A stretch of 64,000 bases of DNA from Flavobacterium sp. 9AF (GTDB taxonomy: Bacteria > Bacteroidota > Bacteroidia > Flavobacteriales > Flavobacteriaceae): contig NZ_LR733556.1 of the NCBI RefSeq assembly GCF_902506265.1, forward strand, positions 544,714 through 608,713, given 5' to 3'. Each line of letters starts with the position of its first letter. The first letter of the stretch is position 1. A model generated the notes under the pieces. It searched no databases, had not been told where the DNA came from, and was given only the letters and a program-made list of their open reading frames with translations. This document shows, in pieces, positions 1-9,681 of the stretch. The position numbers and the translations under genes were made by a program.

Positions 1-171
1 TTAATTTGGGTTCTATTTTTAAAAAGTAGAGTTCTTGTATAAGCTGACTATTTTAATTGTTAATAGGCCAAATTTAACATTTTTTTTTATTAATAAACAA
101 ATACTAATTAAAAAATTAACACAACAACTAAAAAAAATGTTTTAAAACGGCAGTACTTGATCATAATAATT

Positions 172-207
172 TAAAAAAACCTCCATTATACCTAGATATA
201 ATGGAGG
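172..207 (-). terminator. Rho-independent terminator downstream of chiA
   Basis: A perfect 11-bp stem (180-190 with 197-207) with a 6-base loop is followed on the minus strand by a run of seven T. It lies just after the chiA stop codon and should end the chitin operon. Bases 1-171 show no supportable gene; a C-terminus of a plus-strand gene entering from the left cannot be excluded. Confidence 0.85.
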
Positions 208-241
208 GTAACATAACAACCAATATTAATATTGAAAAAAA

Positions 242-3200
242 TTAATATACTTTTATTTCAGTAACAATTTCCTCAGTATCAATCACCTTAATAATAAAAA
301 TTTGTTTATTACTAAAGTATTCATCAAAAACTTCAACTTCATTTTTATCTCCCGTAAAGTTTTGCTGTTTTATTAATTGACCTAAAAGATTATACACATT
401 AACCTGTTTGATTTCAGACTCTTGAGATGTAATAGTTAGTTTATTTTCAGCAATATATCCTTTTACATCATTATTACTTCTATTGGCTACTATTGGAGCA
501 CCTGCAAAATAATTTCCGTATGCATTTGAAAATTCATAAGCTGAAGCACAACTAGCTGCTGCATCCCAATTTACCGACCATGTCATAACTCCTCTAAGCC
601 CAGGATAAGGTCCACCTGGTTGCATTGTGTAAGTACGTCCAGAAAAAGTGGTACCATAACGTAAATAATTTAATGCTTTGATTCCTTCTGTAGGTGATAA
701 ATAACCTGTTCCTGCTGCTCTTTGACAAGCTGGCAATGCTACTACTACTTTTGAAGGAGGTAATGCATCAAAATGAAATCCTGTGGTTCCTACATTAAAT
801 CCTCTTAGAAGCATATCTGTCATAGAAGTGATAAAGTTAGGCGTTGCAGAAAAATAGTTTTGATTATCCAAACCTCCTACTGGTCCTGAATTATATAATT
901 GAACCATTAATAAATCTAGCTCTGTTCTTAAATTATGCAAAACAGGTAAGAAAGAACCAGCAGTTCCTCCATAACTTTGATATCCAACTTGAACGTAGAA
1001 AGTTTCAGGTGCAGCTGTTAAAATAAATCCAGGTCCGTAGTATTGTTTCAACTCTTTGAACGCATCTACAACATTTTTAAGTCTAGGATAAGGAGATATA
1101 CCTGCATAAGAAAAATCAGTCAATCCTGCAGCTCCGAAATCCATAGAACCACCTTCAAAATCAATATCTACACCATCAAATTGGTATTCATCTATTATGG
1201 CTTTCAATCCATTAACAAAAGTATTTTTTTGTGATACGGTCTGCAATACCACATGTCCATTTTGACCTCCGATTGAAACAATTACTGGAATTCCACTATC
1301 TCTTAATGCTTTTATGTCATTTTTTAATAATTGTTTGTCGAAAACACCATTTGTCAAATATCTATTATCATTTGTAGTCAATACAGGTGTATAACCATCT
1401 CTATTTACTGTTTCAATAAATGCATAAGCAACAACATTAAACTTTTTACCTATCATTTGATTAAAGTACAAGAAAGTCGCTTCTGCATTTTCCCAAGAAT
1501 GCGCATAACCTAAAACCACCTTTTGAGGAAGAGGAATAAAACGATTATTAGTTATTGAAGAAATTGTAATAGTATTATTTAAAGTTGTTTGTCCAGAAGC
1601 ATTATCTGTAGCTTTAATTACTATTGGATAAGACTGATATGCTGTTGGCAAGAAATTATAAGTATAAGTTCCATTTGTTCCTGCTGTCATATTAGAAGTA
1701 CTTCCATTTATTGTAATAGTTACACTCGAAATACTTCCGTTACTATCTGTAGCTGTTACAGAAATAGGTACTGTTTGAAAAGTACTTTGGTAAATAGTTG
1801 TATTTGAAGGACTGTTCCATGTAATTACAGGCAATTGATTTGGGCAATTTGATCCAGAACAAGTTAATGTAAAATTATATGTTTTCTCATCTGTTGTACC
1901 ATTAGAAGCTGTCGCTGTTACTTTTAAAACGTGACTACCTGAAAACTGACTTGCTGTAGGTGTCCAACTGGCATTATATGCACTTGATGAATTAGAAACT
2001 GTTAAATTTTGTCCGTCTAAATTAAATACAACAGAAGTAATAGTTGTACCATCATTTGCGCTTAAACCAACATTAGCTACAAAATTTACAGCACTTCCAA
2101 GATTTAAAGAAACAGTTGATGATGTTGGTGCGGTAATATTTACTACTGGAGTCGTATTTACAACCGTTTGTGTATTAAAATTAAACGTTTGAGGACTTGT
2201 AGGTATATTTCCTTGTGTATAAGAAGGAAAATACGTTACATTATTATTTTCCCAAGCATTTAATTTCAAGCTTAGGTATGTATTGTATCCACTTAAGGCT
2301 GCATTTTCAAAGTGATAATTTCCTTGAGCATCCGTTAAAGTAGATAAATCTACCCAATTATGTGTGTTATCTGTCCATGGCAAAATTAAATCAACTTTTG
2401 CTCCTGCTACAGGCACGGTCCCATTTTTTACAGTTCCACTTATCAAATAAGTTGTATTGATTACTTGTAATGTAAAATCTTGTGTTTTATTAGCATTCAA
2501 ATTACTAAAACTTGCTGAAGATGGTAAAAAAGTTTGTCCCACATTAGAAGCAGCAATAGTATAATTTTGTCCACCTACAACATTAGCAAAAGAATAATTA
2601 CCAGAACTATTCGTTGTTGTGCTAGTTGTGCTACCATTTCCAGTTAAAGTAACTGTAATTCCAGATAAACCTGTTACTCCATTCTTTACAGAACCTGAAA
2701 TGGAATAAGTAGAACCTGGACAATTTGATCCAGAACAAGTTAATGTAAAGTTATATGTTTTCTCATCTGTTGTACCATTAGAAGCTGTCGCTGTTACTTT
2801 TAAAACATGACTACCTGAAAACTGACTTGCTGTAGGTGTCCAACTGGCATTATATGTACTTGATGAATTAGAAACTGTTAAATTTTGTCCGTCTAAATTA
2901 AATACAACAGAAGTAATAGTTGTACCATCATTTGCGCTTAAACCAACATTAGCTACAAAATTTACAGCACTTCCAAGATTTAAAGAAACAGTTGATGATG
3001 TTGGTGCGGTAATATTTACTACTGGAGTCGTATTTACAACCGTTTGTGTATTAAAATTAAACGTTTGAGGACTTGTAGGTATATTTCCTTGTGTATAAGA
3101 AGGAAAATACGTTACATTATTATTTTCCCAAGCATTTAATTTCAAGCTTAGGTATGTATTGTATCCACTTAAGGCTGCATTTTCAAAGTGATAATTTCCT

Positions 3201-5290
3201 TGAGCATCCGTTAAAGTAGATAAATCTACCCAATTATGTGTGTTATCTGTCCATGGCAAAATTAAATCAACTTTTGCTCCTGCTACAGGCACGGTCCCAT
3301 TTTTTACAGTTCCACTTATCAAATAAGTTGTATTGATTACTTGTAATGTAAAATCTTGTGTTTTATTAGCATTCAAATTACTAAAACTTGCTGAAGATGG
3401 TAAAAAAGTTTGTCCCACATTAGAAGCAGCAATAGTATAATTTTGTCCACCTACAACATTAGCAAAAGAATAATTACCAGAACTATTCGTTGTTGTGCTA
3501 GTTGTGCTACCATTTCCAGTTAAAGTAACTGTAATTCCAGATAAACCTGTTACTCCATTCTTTACAGAACCTGAAATGGAATAAGTGGGGTTAGTTTGAT
3601 TTGACCCGACAATCGTATATGATGTATTTGCTGACAAACTACCATTTGCAATCGTTGTCGTTTGAGGAGTAAAATTATATGTATTTTTTGTGTAAGTAAT
3701 TACATAACCAGCATTAGTGGCAGTATTTGGAAATTGAACATTTCCGTTAGCATCTGAAACTTGTGTAACAGTTGTTGTTGTACCAGATTTTGTTAAAACT
3801 GTAGTTACTCCACTTATTGGGTTATTTGAATTATCTTTAAATAATAAAGCTATATTAACTGTTGCAGGAGGATTAACATTTGTAGAAAATGTAGTATTAA
3901 TTTGTCCCAATAATGCAGCTGGTTCAGGGCTGCCTGGTCGAGTGTCTTGAGAAAGTTCCCAAATCATTGCTCCACCTAGGTTCTTTTGTTTTATATATTT
4001 TGCTTTTTCATCAATAGATACTTTATCGTCATAAGTAACAAATTGATGAGTTGTAGCGTTATATAAATAAGGAACTTTTGCTGTACTATCCCAATATCTT
4101 ACCCATCCAGCGCTAGAAGAAGCAGGTAAAAGAGTAGAGGAATTTGCAGGATTTAAATAATGATGTCCCGTAGTTCCACTTGTTCCTGCTAAATCACAAA
4201 ATTCAACACTTCCTGTAAATTCACAAAATGCATTATCCCATGTACCTTGCGGTGCTTGTGGATTAGTACAACTTCCACTAGTTCTAGGAGCTGAAACAAA
4301 CAATCCAGGTAATGTTGGAATAGTACCATTGTTTGCAACTGAACCAAATATTTTTCCATAAAAAGGAATTCCCATTACCAATTTATCATTTGGAATGGCA
4401 AGAGTATTTAAATAGATATTCGTTAAATGATCTAATGATTCATTGTTTGCATTGAGTGGATCATTAGCATTACCACTACCATATAAAGGCGCATTATAAC
4501 AAGTTTTATCATACCAATTTCCTCCTAAATCGTATCCAAAAAAAGTAATAAAGTCGCAATAAGTAGTAATATCATCTTGCATACCAAATTGTGCTTTATT
4601 ACCTGGTCCAATAAATTGATTGGGAACATGAACTACATTATTACCTGCAGCAATTGAGATAATCTTATTTGGCATTGCCAAGCGCATTTCTTTTAAAAGA
4701 TACACTAGATTTTTGTGATCATTTGGTGTATGTGGTTGGGCAGGTGGGGTTATACCTCCAATTACTTCAGTACCATCAATACCACCAATAATTGGGAATT
4801 CCCAATCAATATCAAAACCATCAATAAAAGGATAGGTAGTTAAAAAATTAGCCATGTTTTGTGCAAAAGCAGTTCTAGCTACTGGCGATGCAGCTATACC
4901 AGGCAAATCTTGAGATTTAGTCCATCCACCTATTGAGATTAAGATTTTTAAATGAGGATAAGTCTGTTTTAATTGCATTAAATCATAGAAATTACCTTTT
5001 GGAACTGCATTCCAAGGAGCACCTCCTTCAGTATGTTCAAAATCTGCATAAGTATCCAAAGATTTAATTTTAGCACTTTGAGGATTCGCAGGATCAAATT
5101 CAGTTCCAAAGAACGCATACATAAGATGGGTTAGTTTATTACCATCAATTTTGTTGACATTAAAGTCTCTTGCATAAATTGCCCATTGTGCATAGTAACC
5201 TACCACTTTTTTATTGTGATTGGGTTGACTAAACATCAACAATGGGCAAATTAAGAAGAAACTTAGTAGATAATACAGATTTCTTACCAT
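242..5290 (-). CDS. chiA: Giant secreted chitinase with two GH18 domains, ChiA-like
   Basis: Chitinase of 1682 residues, expected to be exported and released by the type IX secretion system to cut insoluble chitin. A signal peptide (about 1-21) precedes an N-terminal GH18 domain (about 28-470) with the catalytic motif DGFDIDWE at 157-164 (acid E164). A linker of CnaB/carboxypeptidase-regulatory-like and Ig-like domains follows (about 480-1245). A second, different GH18 domain (about 1254-1595) has DGVDIDFE at 1372-1379. A C-terminal sorting-domain-like segment ends in EIVTEIKVY. The two-GH18 layout matches the T9SS-secreted ChiA required for chitin growth in Flavobacterium johnsoniae. The middle is longer than needed because residues about 567-858 are repeated almost exactly at 859-1150. 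The gene is last in the chitin gene row and has its own upstream operator-like repeats. Confidence 0.93.
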   Translation of the reverse strand: MVRNLYYLLSFFLICPLLMFSQPNHNKKVVGYYAQWAIYARDFNVNKIDGNKLTHLMYAFFGTEFDPANPQSAKIKSLDTYADFEHTEGGAPWNAVPKGNFYDLMQLKQTYPHLKILISIGGWTKSQDLPGIAASPVARTAFAQNMANFLTTYPFIDGFDIDWEFPIIGGIDGTEVIGGITPPAQPHTPNDHKNLVYLLKEMRLAMPNKIISIAAGNNVVHVPNQFIGPGNKAQFGMQDDITTYCDFITFFGYDLGGNWYDKTCYNAPLYGSGNANDPLNANNESLDHLTNIYLNTLAIPNDKLVMGIPFYGKIFGSVANNGTIPTLPGLFVSAPRTSGSCTNPQAPQGTWDNAFCEFTGSVEFCDLAGTSGTTGHHYLNPANSSTLLPASSSAGWVRYWDSTAKVPYLYNATTHQFVTYDDKVSIDEKAKYIKQKNLGGAMIWELSQDTRPGSPEPAALLGQINTTFSTNVNPPATVNIALLFKDNSNNPISGVTTVLTKSGTTTTVTQVSDANGNVQFPNTATNAGYVITYTKNTYNFTPQTTTIANGSLSANTSYTIVGSNQTNPTYSISGSVKNGVTGLSGITVTLTGNGSTTSTTTNSSGNYSFANVVGGQNYTIAASNVGQTFLPSSASFSNLNANKTQDFTLQVINTTYLISGTVKNGTVPVAGAKVDLILPWTDNTHNWVDLSTLTDAQGNYHFENAALSGYNTYLSLKLNAWENNNVTYFPSYTQGNIPTSPQTFNFNTQTVVNTTPVVNITAPTSSTVSLNLGSAVNFVANVGLSANDGTTITSVVFNLDGQNLTVSNSSSTYNASWTPTASQFSGSHVLKVTATASNGTTDEKTYNFTLTCSGSNCPGSTYSISGSVKNGVTGLSGITVTLTGNGSTTSTTTNSSGNYSFANVVGGQNYTIAASNVGQTFLPSSASFSNLNANKTQDFTLQVINTTYLISGTVKNGTVPVAGAKVDLILPWTDNTHNWVDLSTLTDAQGNYHFENAALSGYNTYLSLKLNAWENNNVTYFPSYTQGNIPTSPQTFNFNTQTVVNTTPVVNITAPTSSTVSLNLGSAVNFVANVGLSANDGTTITSVVFNLDGQNLTVSNSSSAYNASWTPTASQFSGSHVLKVTATASNGTTDEKTYNFTLTCSGSNCPNQLPVITWNSPSNTTIYQSTFQTVPISVTATDSNGSISSVTITINGSTSNMTAGTNGTYTYNFLPTAYQSYPIVIKATDNASGQTTLNNTITISSITNNRFIPLPQKVVLGYAHSWENAEATFLYFNQMIGKKFNVVAYAFIETVNRDGYTPVLTTNDNRYLTNGVFDKQLLKNDIKALRDSGIPVIVSIGGQNGHVVLQTVSQKNTFVNGLKAIIDEYQFDGVDIDFEGGSMDFGAAGLTDFSYAGISPYPRLKNVVDAFKELKQYYGPGFILTAAPETFYVQVGYQSYGGTAGSFLPVLHNLRTELDLLMVQLYNSGPVGGLDNQNYFSATPNFITSMTDMLLRGFNVGTTGFHFDALPPSKVVVALPACQRAAGTGYLSPTEGIKALNYLRYGTTFSGRTYTMQPGGPYPGLRGVMTWSVNWDAAASCASAYEFSNAYGNYFAGAPIVANRSNNDVKGYIAENKLTITSQESEIKQVNVYNLLGQLIKQQNFTGDKNEVEVFDEYFSNKQIFIIKVIDTEEIVTEIKVY
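1841..3592 (-). repeat. 876-bp nearly identical in-frame tandem duplication inside chiA
   Basis: Two adjacent units, 1841-2716 and 2717-3592, have a period of exactly 876 bp (292 codons). By eye I find only about three base differences, one changing an amino acid (SSA versus SST). Each unit encodes two CnaB-like beta-sandwich domains and one Ig-like domain ending in TCSGSNCP. The duplication is in frame and probably recent. Confidence 0.93.
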
Positions 5291-5352
5291 TTTGTTTGTT
5301 TTTTGTTAGTATATTGTTTGCTTGTTTGATTGTTAAGATTTACAATCAACGG

Positions 5353-5433
5353 TGAATATACGATGGAATAAATTTTTGAAAAAAATTAATCAACCAAACG
5401 TTAAAAAAATTAAACAAACAGCAAAAAACAATC
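5353..5433 (-). promoter_or_regulatory. Putative LytTR operator repeats and promoter of chiA
   Basis: Two boxes lie exactly 21 bp apart: AACCAAACGT at 5392 and AACAAACAGC at 5413. They resemble the repeats upstream of the chitin susC and the metalloprotease gene. A weak minus-strand -7-like element (TATATTCA, 5353-5360) lies 31 bp from the first unit, the same spacing as at the other two sites. The binding protein (the LytTR regulator at 15637) is inferred. Confidence 0.5.
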
Positions 5434-5461
5434 AATATTATGCAAATAGATTATTAAAAAT

Positions 5462-7525
5462 TTAATTAATACTTTCAATGATTTTTTTAAGCCCTGGATA
5501 AACGGCTAATTCAACATCAGCATATTCTTTAGAATTACATTCATTAAGCATTTTATTTAAGACTATATTATCATATTTTTTATTATTTTCAATAATTTCC
5601 AGCAATTCATTTGATAAAATATTTAAACGCTCAGAAAGAGGTAATAGCTGTTTAATTAAAGGGGCATTCTCACTTGATTGCAATAATTCTTGATGCATTT
5701 TTTTCCAATCGTTTAAGAAATGGGTAATTTCTTTTAGTTTATCAGGGCATTTGTTAGATAAATATTCGTTAACCAAAAGATTAAACTGCAAAGCTTCTTC
5801 AGCATCTACATTGCAAGCATCAGCAAAAAGTGTAAGAGGAGAATACATTTGATATTCTATTCCTCCTTTATTTCTAGAATATATTTTTAAAGGTTCGCAT
5901 ATTTTTGAAAATTTTTCTAAAGCATCATAATTAGTATAATTAGCTATATTTCTTAAAATAACTTCTTTATTTCTAATATGAGTAATACCTAATTCTTCTA
6001 ATCTATTTGAGACATTGGCTACTCTTTTGTACATTTTTTTAAAATCTAGATCATTTGGATTAGACCAGAATAGTTCTGCAATAACTATTGTTCTAGGCCA
6101 AATTCTAGAATCAATATTTAAAGGGCTTACTAATTCACTCCACATAGTTGCTTCTCCTCCTAAAATATTTTCTCTTTCTAATTTTGACAAAGTTGCGTCC
6201 TTAGGAATAATGGGTGATTCATAATGGTCTTTAATACTTTGCATCAAATCAATATAAAAACCATTTGATAGAATCGTTTTATATCCATTTCTTACAGCAT
6301 CAATTAATGATTTACCTGCTGGAGAGCCTTCATTAGCACCTTTCCAAGAATGAATTATTGTTTCTTTAGGCATTTTTTCATTCATTATTTCTTCCCAACC
6401 AACAATAATTTTATCATTCTTTTGCAAGATAGGAACCAGCTTTAAAGTAAAATAACTTTGTAACTCATGATTGCTTTTTAAATTATTTCTTTTTTTGAAA
6501 TCTTGAATTACAGGATTTGCATCCCAATCTTTTCCTTCATTTTCATCACCTCCAATATGAAAGTATTTTCCAGGAAAAAGCGGACATACCTCATCAAAAA
6601 TATCTTTTAAAACTTTATAAGTTTCAGGATTAGAGGGGTCTAAGGTGGGTGTAAAAATACCCGCATTTCTTTCTACAGAATATGTTTTATTATTTTGTTC
6701 TTTTGGCGATTTTTTATATTTACTTCCTATTTCGGGGTAAGCAGTTAAAATAGCACTAGCATGACCAGGAACATCAATTTCTGGAACGACTAAAATTCCT
6801 TTTTCATCTGCATATTTAACCACATCTTTTATTTGTTCTTGTGTATAGAAGAGACCATCAGAAGCCAATTGTGTTAGTTTATTTCTTCCTTTAAGTTCAA
6901 TTCTCCAACCCTGATCATCTACTAAATGCCAATGAAAAACATTCAATTTCACAGCAGCCATAGCATCTAAATTTCTTTTCAATACATCTACAGGCTGAAA
7001 ATGTCTAGCCACATCGATCATTAAACCTCTCCATTTGAAAACGGGTTGATCTGAAATAGAACTATTCGGAAAATAAAATTGATTATTTGAATTTTGGAGT
7101 AATTGCAAAAGTGTTTCCAATGCATGGATTGCACCTAAATCTGTTATAGATGTTATGTTTATTTTATTAGAAGTTATTTCTATAGTATAACTTTCGTCTT
7201 CATATAAACCTATTTGTCCGGCTCTATTACAATTTATTTGCAATTGAGCCTTAGGTTCTTCGTTAACATTAGTAATATAGCCTTGTTTAAAAAAAAGTCC
7301 CGTTCTACCGTCTAATCTTCTTAAAAAATTAGTAGATGCCTTAAAAATTCTTGGATTTACATGCCCAGAAATATTTATTTTAAAATCGGTATTTATAATA
7401 AATCCACCCTCATTTAAGATAATGTTTTGTGGCCAAGGTATTAGATTTAGTTGTTCTATTGATTTATTTTGAGAGAAAATAGTCCCATTCAGTAATAAAA
7501 CAAAAAGTATAATTTTTAAATTCAT
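5462..7525 (-). CDS. GH20 beta-N-acetylhexosaminidase
   Basis: Enzyme of 687 residues that removes terminal N-acetylglucosamine from chitooligosaccharides, probably in the periplasm after SusC import. A signal peptide (MNLKIILFVLLLNGTIFSQ) is followed by a GH20b-type N-terminal domain (about 30-160). The catalytic (beta/alpha)8 barrel begins at WRGLMIDVARHF. The family Asp-Glu pair lies in HIGGDENEG (D327, E328), which assists substrate-assisted catalysis. The C-terminal 150 residues are helical, as in other Bacteroidota GH20 enzymes. It sits between nagB and chiA with 140-170 bp gaps, an order matching the known flavobacterial chitin locus. Confidence 0.93.
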   Translation of the reverse strand: MNLKIILFVLLLNGTIFSQNKSIEQLNLIPWPQNIILNEGGFIINTDFKINISGHVNPRIFKASTNFLRRLDGRTGLFFKQGYITNVNEEPKAQLQINCNRAGQIGLYEDESYTIEITSNKINITSITDLGAIHALETLLQLLQNSNNQFYFPNSSISDQPVFKWRGLMIDVARHFQPVDVLKRNLDAMAAVKLNVFHWHLVDDQGWRIELKGRNKLTQLASDGLFYTQEQIKDVVKYADEKGILVVPEIDVPGHASAILTAYPEIGSKYKKSPKEQNNKTYSVERNAGIFTPTLDPSNPETYKVLKDIFDEVCPLFPGKYFHIGGDENEGKDWDANPVIQDFKKRNNLKSNHELQSYFTLKLVPILQKNDKIIVGWEEIMNEKMPKETIIHSWKGANEGSPAGKSLIDAVRNGYKTILSNGFYIDLMQSIKDHYESPIIPKDATLSKLERENILGGEATMWSELVSPLNIDSRIWPRTIVIAELFWSNPNDLDFKKMYKRVANVSNRLEELGITHIRNKEVILRNIANYTNYDALEKFSKICEPLKIYSRNKGGIEYQMYSPLTLFADACNVDAEEALQFNLLVNEYLSNKCPDKLKEITHFLNDWKKMHQELLQSSENAPLIKQLLPLSERLNILSNELLEIIENNKKYDNIVLNKMLNECNSKEYADVELAVYPGLKKIIESIN

Positions 7526-7665
7526 GTATTAATTGTAAATTTTCTATGTGATTTTTAATAAAATTAAACAATTTTAAATCGTTATTATATAAACTATTAT
7601 AAATGAGAAAGAAGAGAATGAAAAAAACATCCTCTTCGTTCTCCTAACCTAACTCAAATAAAATA

Positions 7666-9603
7666 TTAATAATCAAATCTTTTAAACGCTTCAATTGCTT
7701 CATATTCAGCCAAACCTAACTTGTCGTAAAGTTTTGCAGTATTCTTATTTCTATCTTCCGCTCTTACCCAAAACTCTCTTGAGTCATTACCTTGAAACAT
7801 CACCCTATCTTTTTGAGATTGATGGAACAAGATTGCGTGTCTCTTTAATAAAACTTCGTCTGGACTTAATGGAACTGCCATATCAATTTCATGAATATCC
7901 CATTCATGCCAAGCGCCTCTATATAGCCAAAGCCAACAATCATTCATAAAAGGTTCTGGCTTTAAACTTTTTAGAGCAGCAAAAATTGCGTTTAAACAAA
8001 CTTCATGAGTTCCATGAGGGTCAGCTAAATCACCTGCTGCAAAAACCTGATGTGGTTTTATCGATTTAATAATATCGCTTACAATATTAATATCTTCTTG
8101 CCCAAGAGGATTTTTTTTAACCTGGCCAGTTTCATAAAAAGGTAAATCTAAAAAGTGAACATTTTGATCTTTAAGACCAATATATCTTGTTGCTCCATAT
8201 GATTCTCTTCTTCGAATTAATCCTTTTAGTTTTCTAACCTCTGGTATATCAATCTCATTTTCATTTTTATTACGAAGAAATTTAATAATTTTTGAAAAAT
8301 TGATTGAACAATTTTCTTCGGTTACAAAATCATTACAAACTTCTGCAAATTTTATAGCTTCTTCATCAGTTACAGCAATATTACCCGATGTTTGATAAAC
8401 CACATGAACATCATGACCTTGCTTAATTAATTTAGAGAAAGTACCCCCCATAGAAATCACATCATCATCTGGATGAGGACTAAATAGAATTACTCTTTTC
8501 TTTTCTGGTGTTGCTCTTTCTGGTCTATGTGTGTCATCAGTATTTGGTTTACCACCTGGCCATCCAGTAATTGTGTGTTGCAATATATTAAACATATTAA
8601 TATTTAAGTCATATGCAGCACCTTCTTGAGCTAATAAATCAGACATTCCATGATTGTTGTAATCGCGGTCTGTTAATTTCAAAATAGATTGGTTTGTTTT
8701 TTGGCAAAGCCATACTATCGCTTTTCTTTTTAATTCTTCTGTCCAAATGCATTCCCCTACAATCCAAGGTGTTTTAAATCGTGTTAAATCGGCAGCTGCA
8801 AATTGATCTAAAACAAATGTTGCATTTTCATGATTTTGTAAAAAAGTTGCAGGAACATCTGATGTAATATCTCCTTGCACAGTCTTTTTTACTATTGCTG
8901 CTTTGTTTTGTCCCCAAGCTAACAATACAATTCTTTTTGACCTTAGAATAGTAGAAACTCCCATAGTAACAGCTTTCTTGGGTACATTATCTATCCCGTT
9001 AAAATCTGAAGAGGCGTCAGACCGCGTAATATGGTCTAAAGTGATTATTCTTGTTCCCGAATTAATATGTGAACCCGGTTCATTAAAACCCACATGCCCT
9101 GTTCTTCCTATACCTAATAATTGAAAATCTAGGCCACCCGCTTTTTTTATTTTCATTTCGTAATCAATACAATACTGGTTCAACTCATCAAAAGGAATTG
9201 TACCATCGGGAATGTTGATATTTTCAGGCAGGATATCAATATGATTAAACAAATGTTCATGCATAAAATAATGATAACTTTGCTTATTTTCTTTATTCAT
9301 TGGATAATATTCATCCAAATTAAAAGTTATAACATTTGCAAAACTTAATCCTTCTTCTTTATGCATTCTCACGAGTTCTTCATACACTTTTATTGGAGAA
9401 GAACCCGTAGCAAGACCTAAAATGCAAGTCTTGTTTTTCTCTTTTTTTGACCTTATCAATTGTGCTATTTCTAATGCAACAATTTTAGAGGCATCCATAG
9501 AATTTTTAAAAATTTCGCAATGAATTTTTTCGAATCTTGTTTCTTCAAATTTTCCAGCGCTTTTATAGCTTATATCGCGACTAATTTCTACAGCACTTTT
9601 CAT
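7666..9603 (-). CDS. nagB: Glucosamine-6-phosphate deaminase fused to a PIG-L/LmbE-like deacetylase
   Basis: A 645-residue two-domain cytoplasmic protein without a signal peptide. The NagB domain (about 20-290) would convert glucosamine-6-phosphate to fructose-6-phosphate and ammonia. Its conserved segments include NLDEYYPM and GIGRTGHVGFNEPGS. The His and Glu of the E. coli D141-H143-E148 relay are kept, but Thr replaces the first Asp. The C-terminal domain (about 365-640) is PIG-L/LmbE-like, with the zinc-binding motif HPDDD at 377-381 and a downstream DPHGTH. That family removes N-acetyl groups from GlcNAc-type substrates, so the fusion may couple deacetylation with deamination; this is inference. 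Such fusions are known in Bacteroidota. It is 78 bp downstream of susD and most likely in the same operon. Confidence 0.9.
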   Translation of the reverse strand: MKSAVEISRDISYKSAGKFEETRFEKIHCEIFKNSMDASKIVALEIAQLIRSKKEKNKTCILGLATGSSPIKVYEELVRMHKEEGLSFANVITFNLDEYYPMNKENKQSYHYFMHEHLFNHIDILPENINIPDGTIPFDELNQYCIDYEMKIKKAGGLDFQLLGIGRTGHVGFNEPGSHINSGTRIITLDHITRSDASSDFNGIDNVPKKAVTMGVSTILRSKRIVLLAWGQNKAAIVKKTVQGDITSDVPATFLQNHENATFVLDQFAAADLTRFKTPWIVGECIWTEELKRKAIVWLCQKTNQSILKLTDRDYNNHGMSDLLAQEGAAYDLNINMFNILQHTITGWPGGKPNTDDTHRPERATPEKKRVILFSPHPDDDVISMGGTFSKLIKQGHDVHVVYQTSGNIAVTDEEAIKFAEVCNDFVTEENCSINFSKIIKFLRNKNENEIDIPEVRKLKGLIRRRESYGATRYIGLKDQNVHFLDLPFYETGQVKKNPLGQEDINIVSDIIKSIKPHQVFAAGDLADPHGTHEVCLNAIFAALKSLKPEPFMNDCWLWLYRGAWHEWDIHEIDMAVPLSPDEVLLKRHAILFHQSQKDRVMFQGNDSREFWVRAEDRNKNTAKLYDKLGLAEYEAIEAFKRFDY

Positions 9604-9681
9604 TATTATTTTATTTATTAAAAAAATTATTGCAATTGTAATCTGTCTTTTTTAACATTCATTTATCTCTCTAATCATTAT

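Noticed and set aside
844..1807. Several plus-strand open frames opposite chiA
   Set aside because: They are antisense to a strongly supported gene, have low-complexity compositions and no family resemblance.
7605..7643. Imperfect hairpin between nagB and GH20 genes
   Set aside because: The arms GAGAAAGAAGAG and CTCTTCGTTCTC have a mismatch, the loop is mainly a homopolymer, and no clean T run follows; terminator status is not supported.
9604..9681. Possible terminator between susD and nagB
   Set aside because: No stable stem with a T run is visible; the genes are probably one operon.
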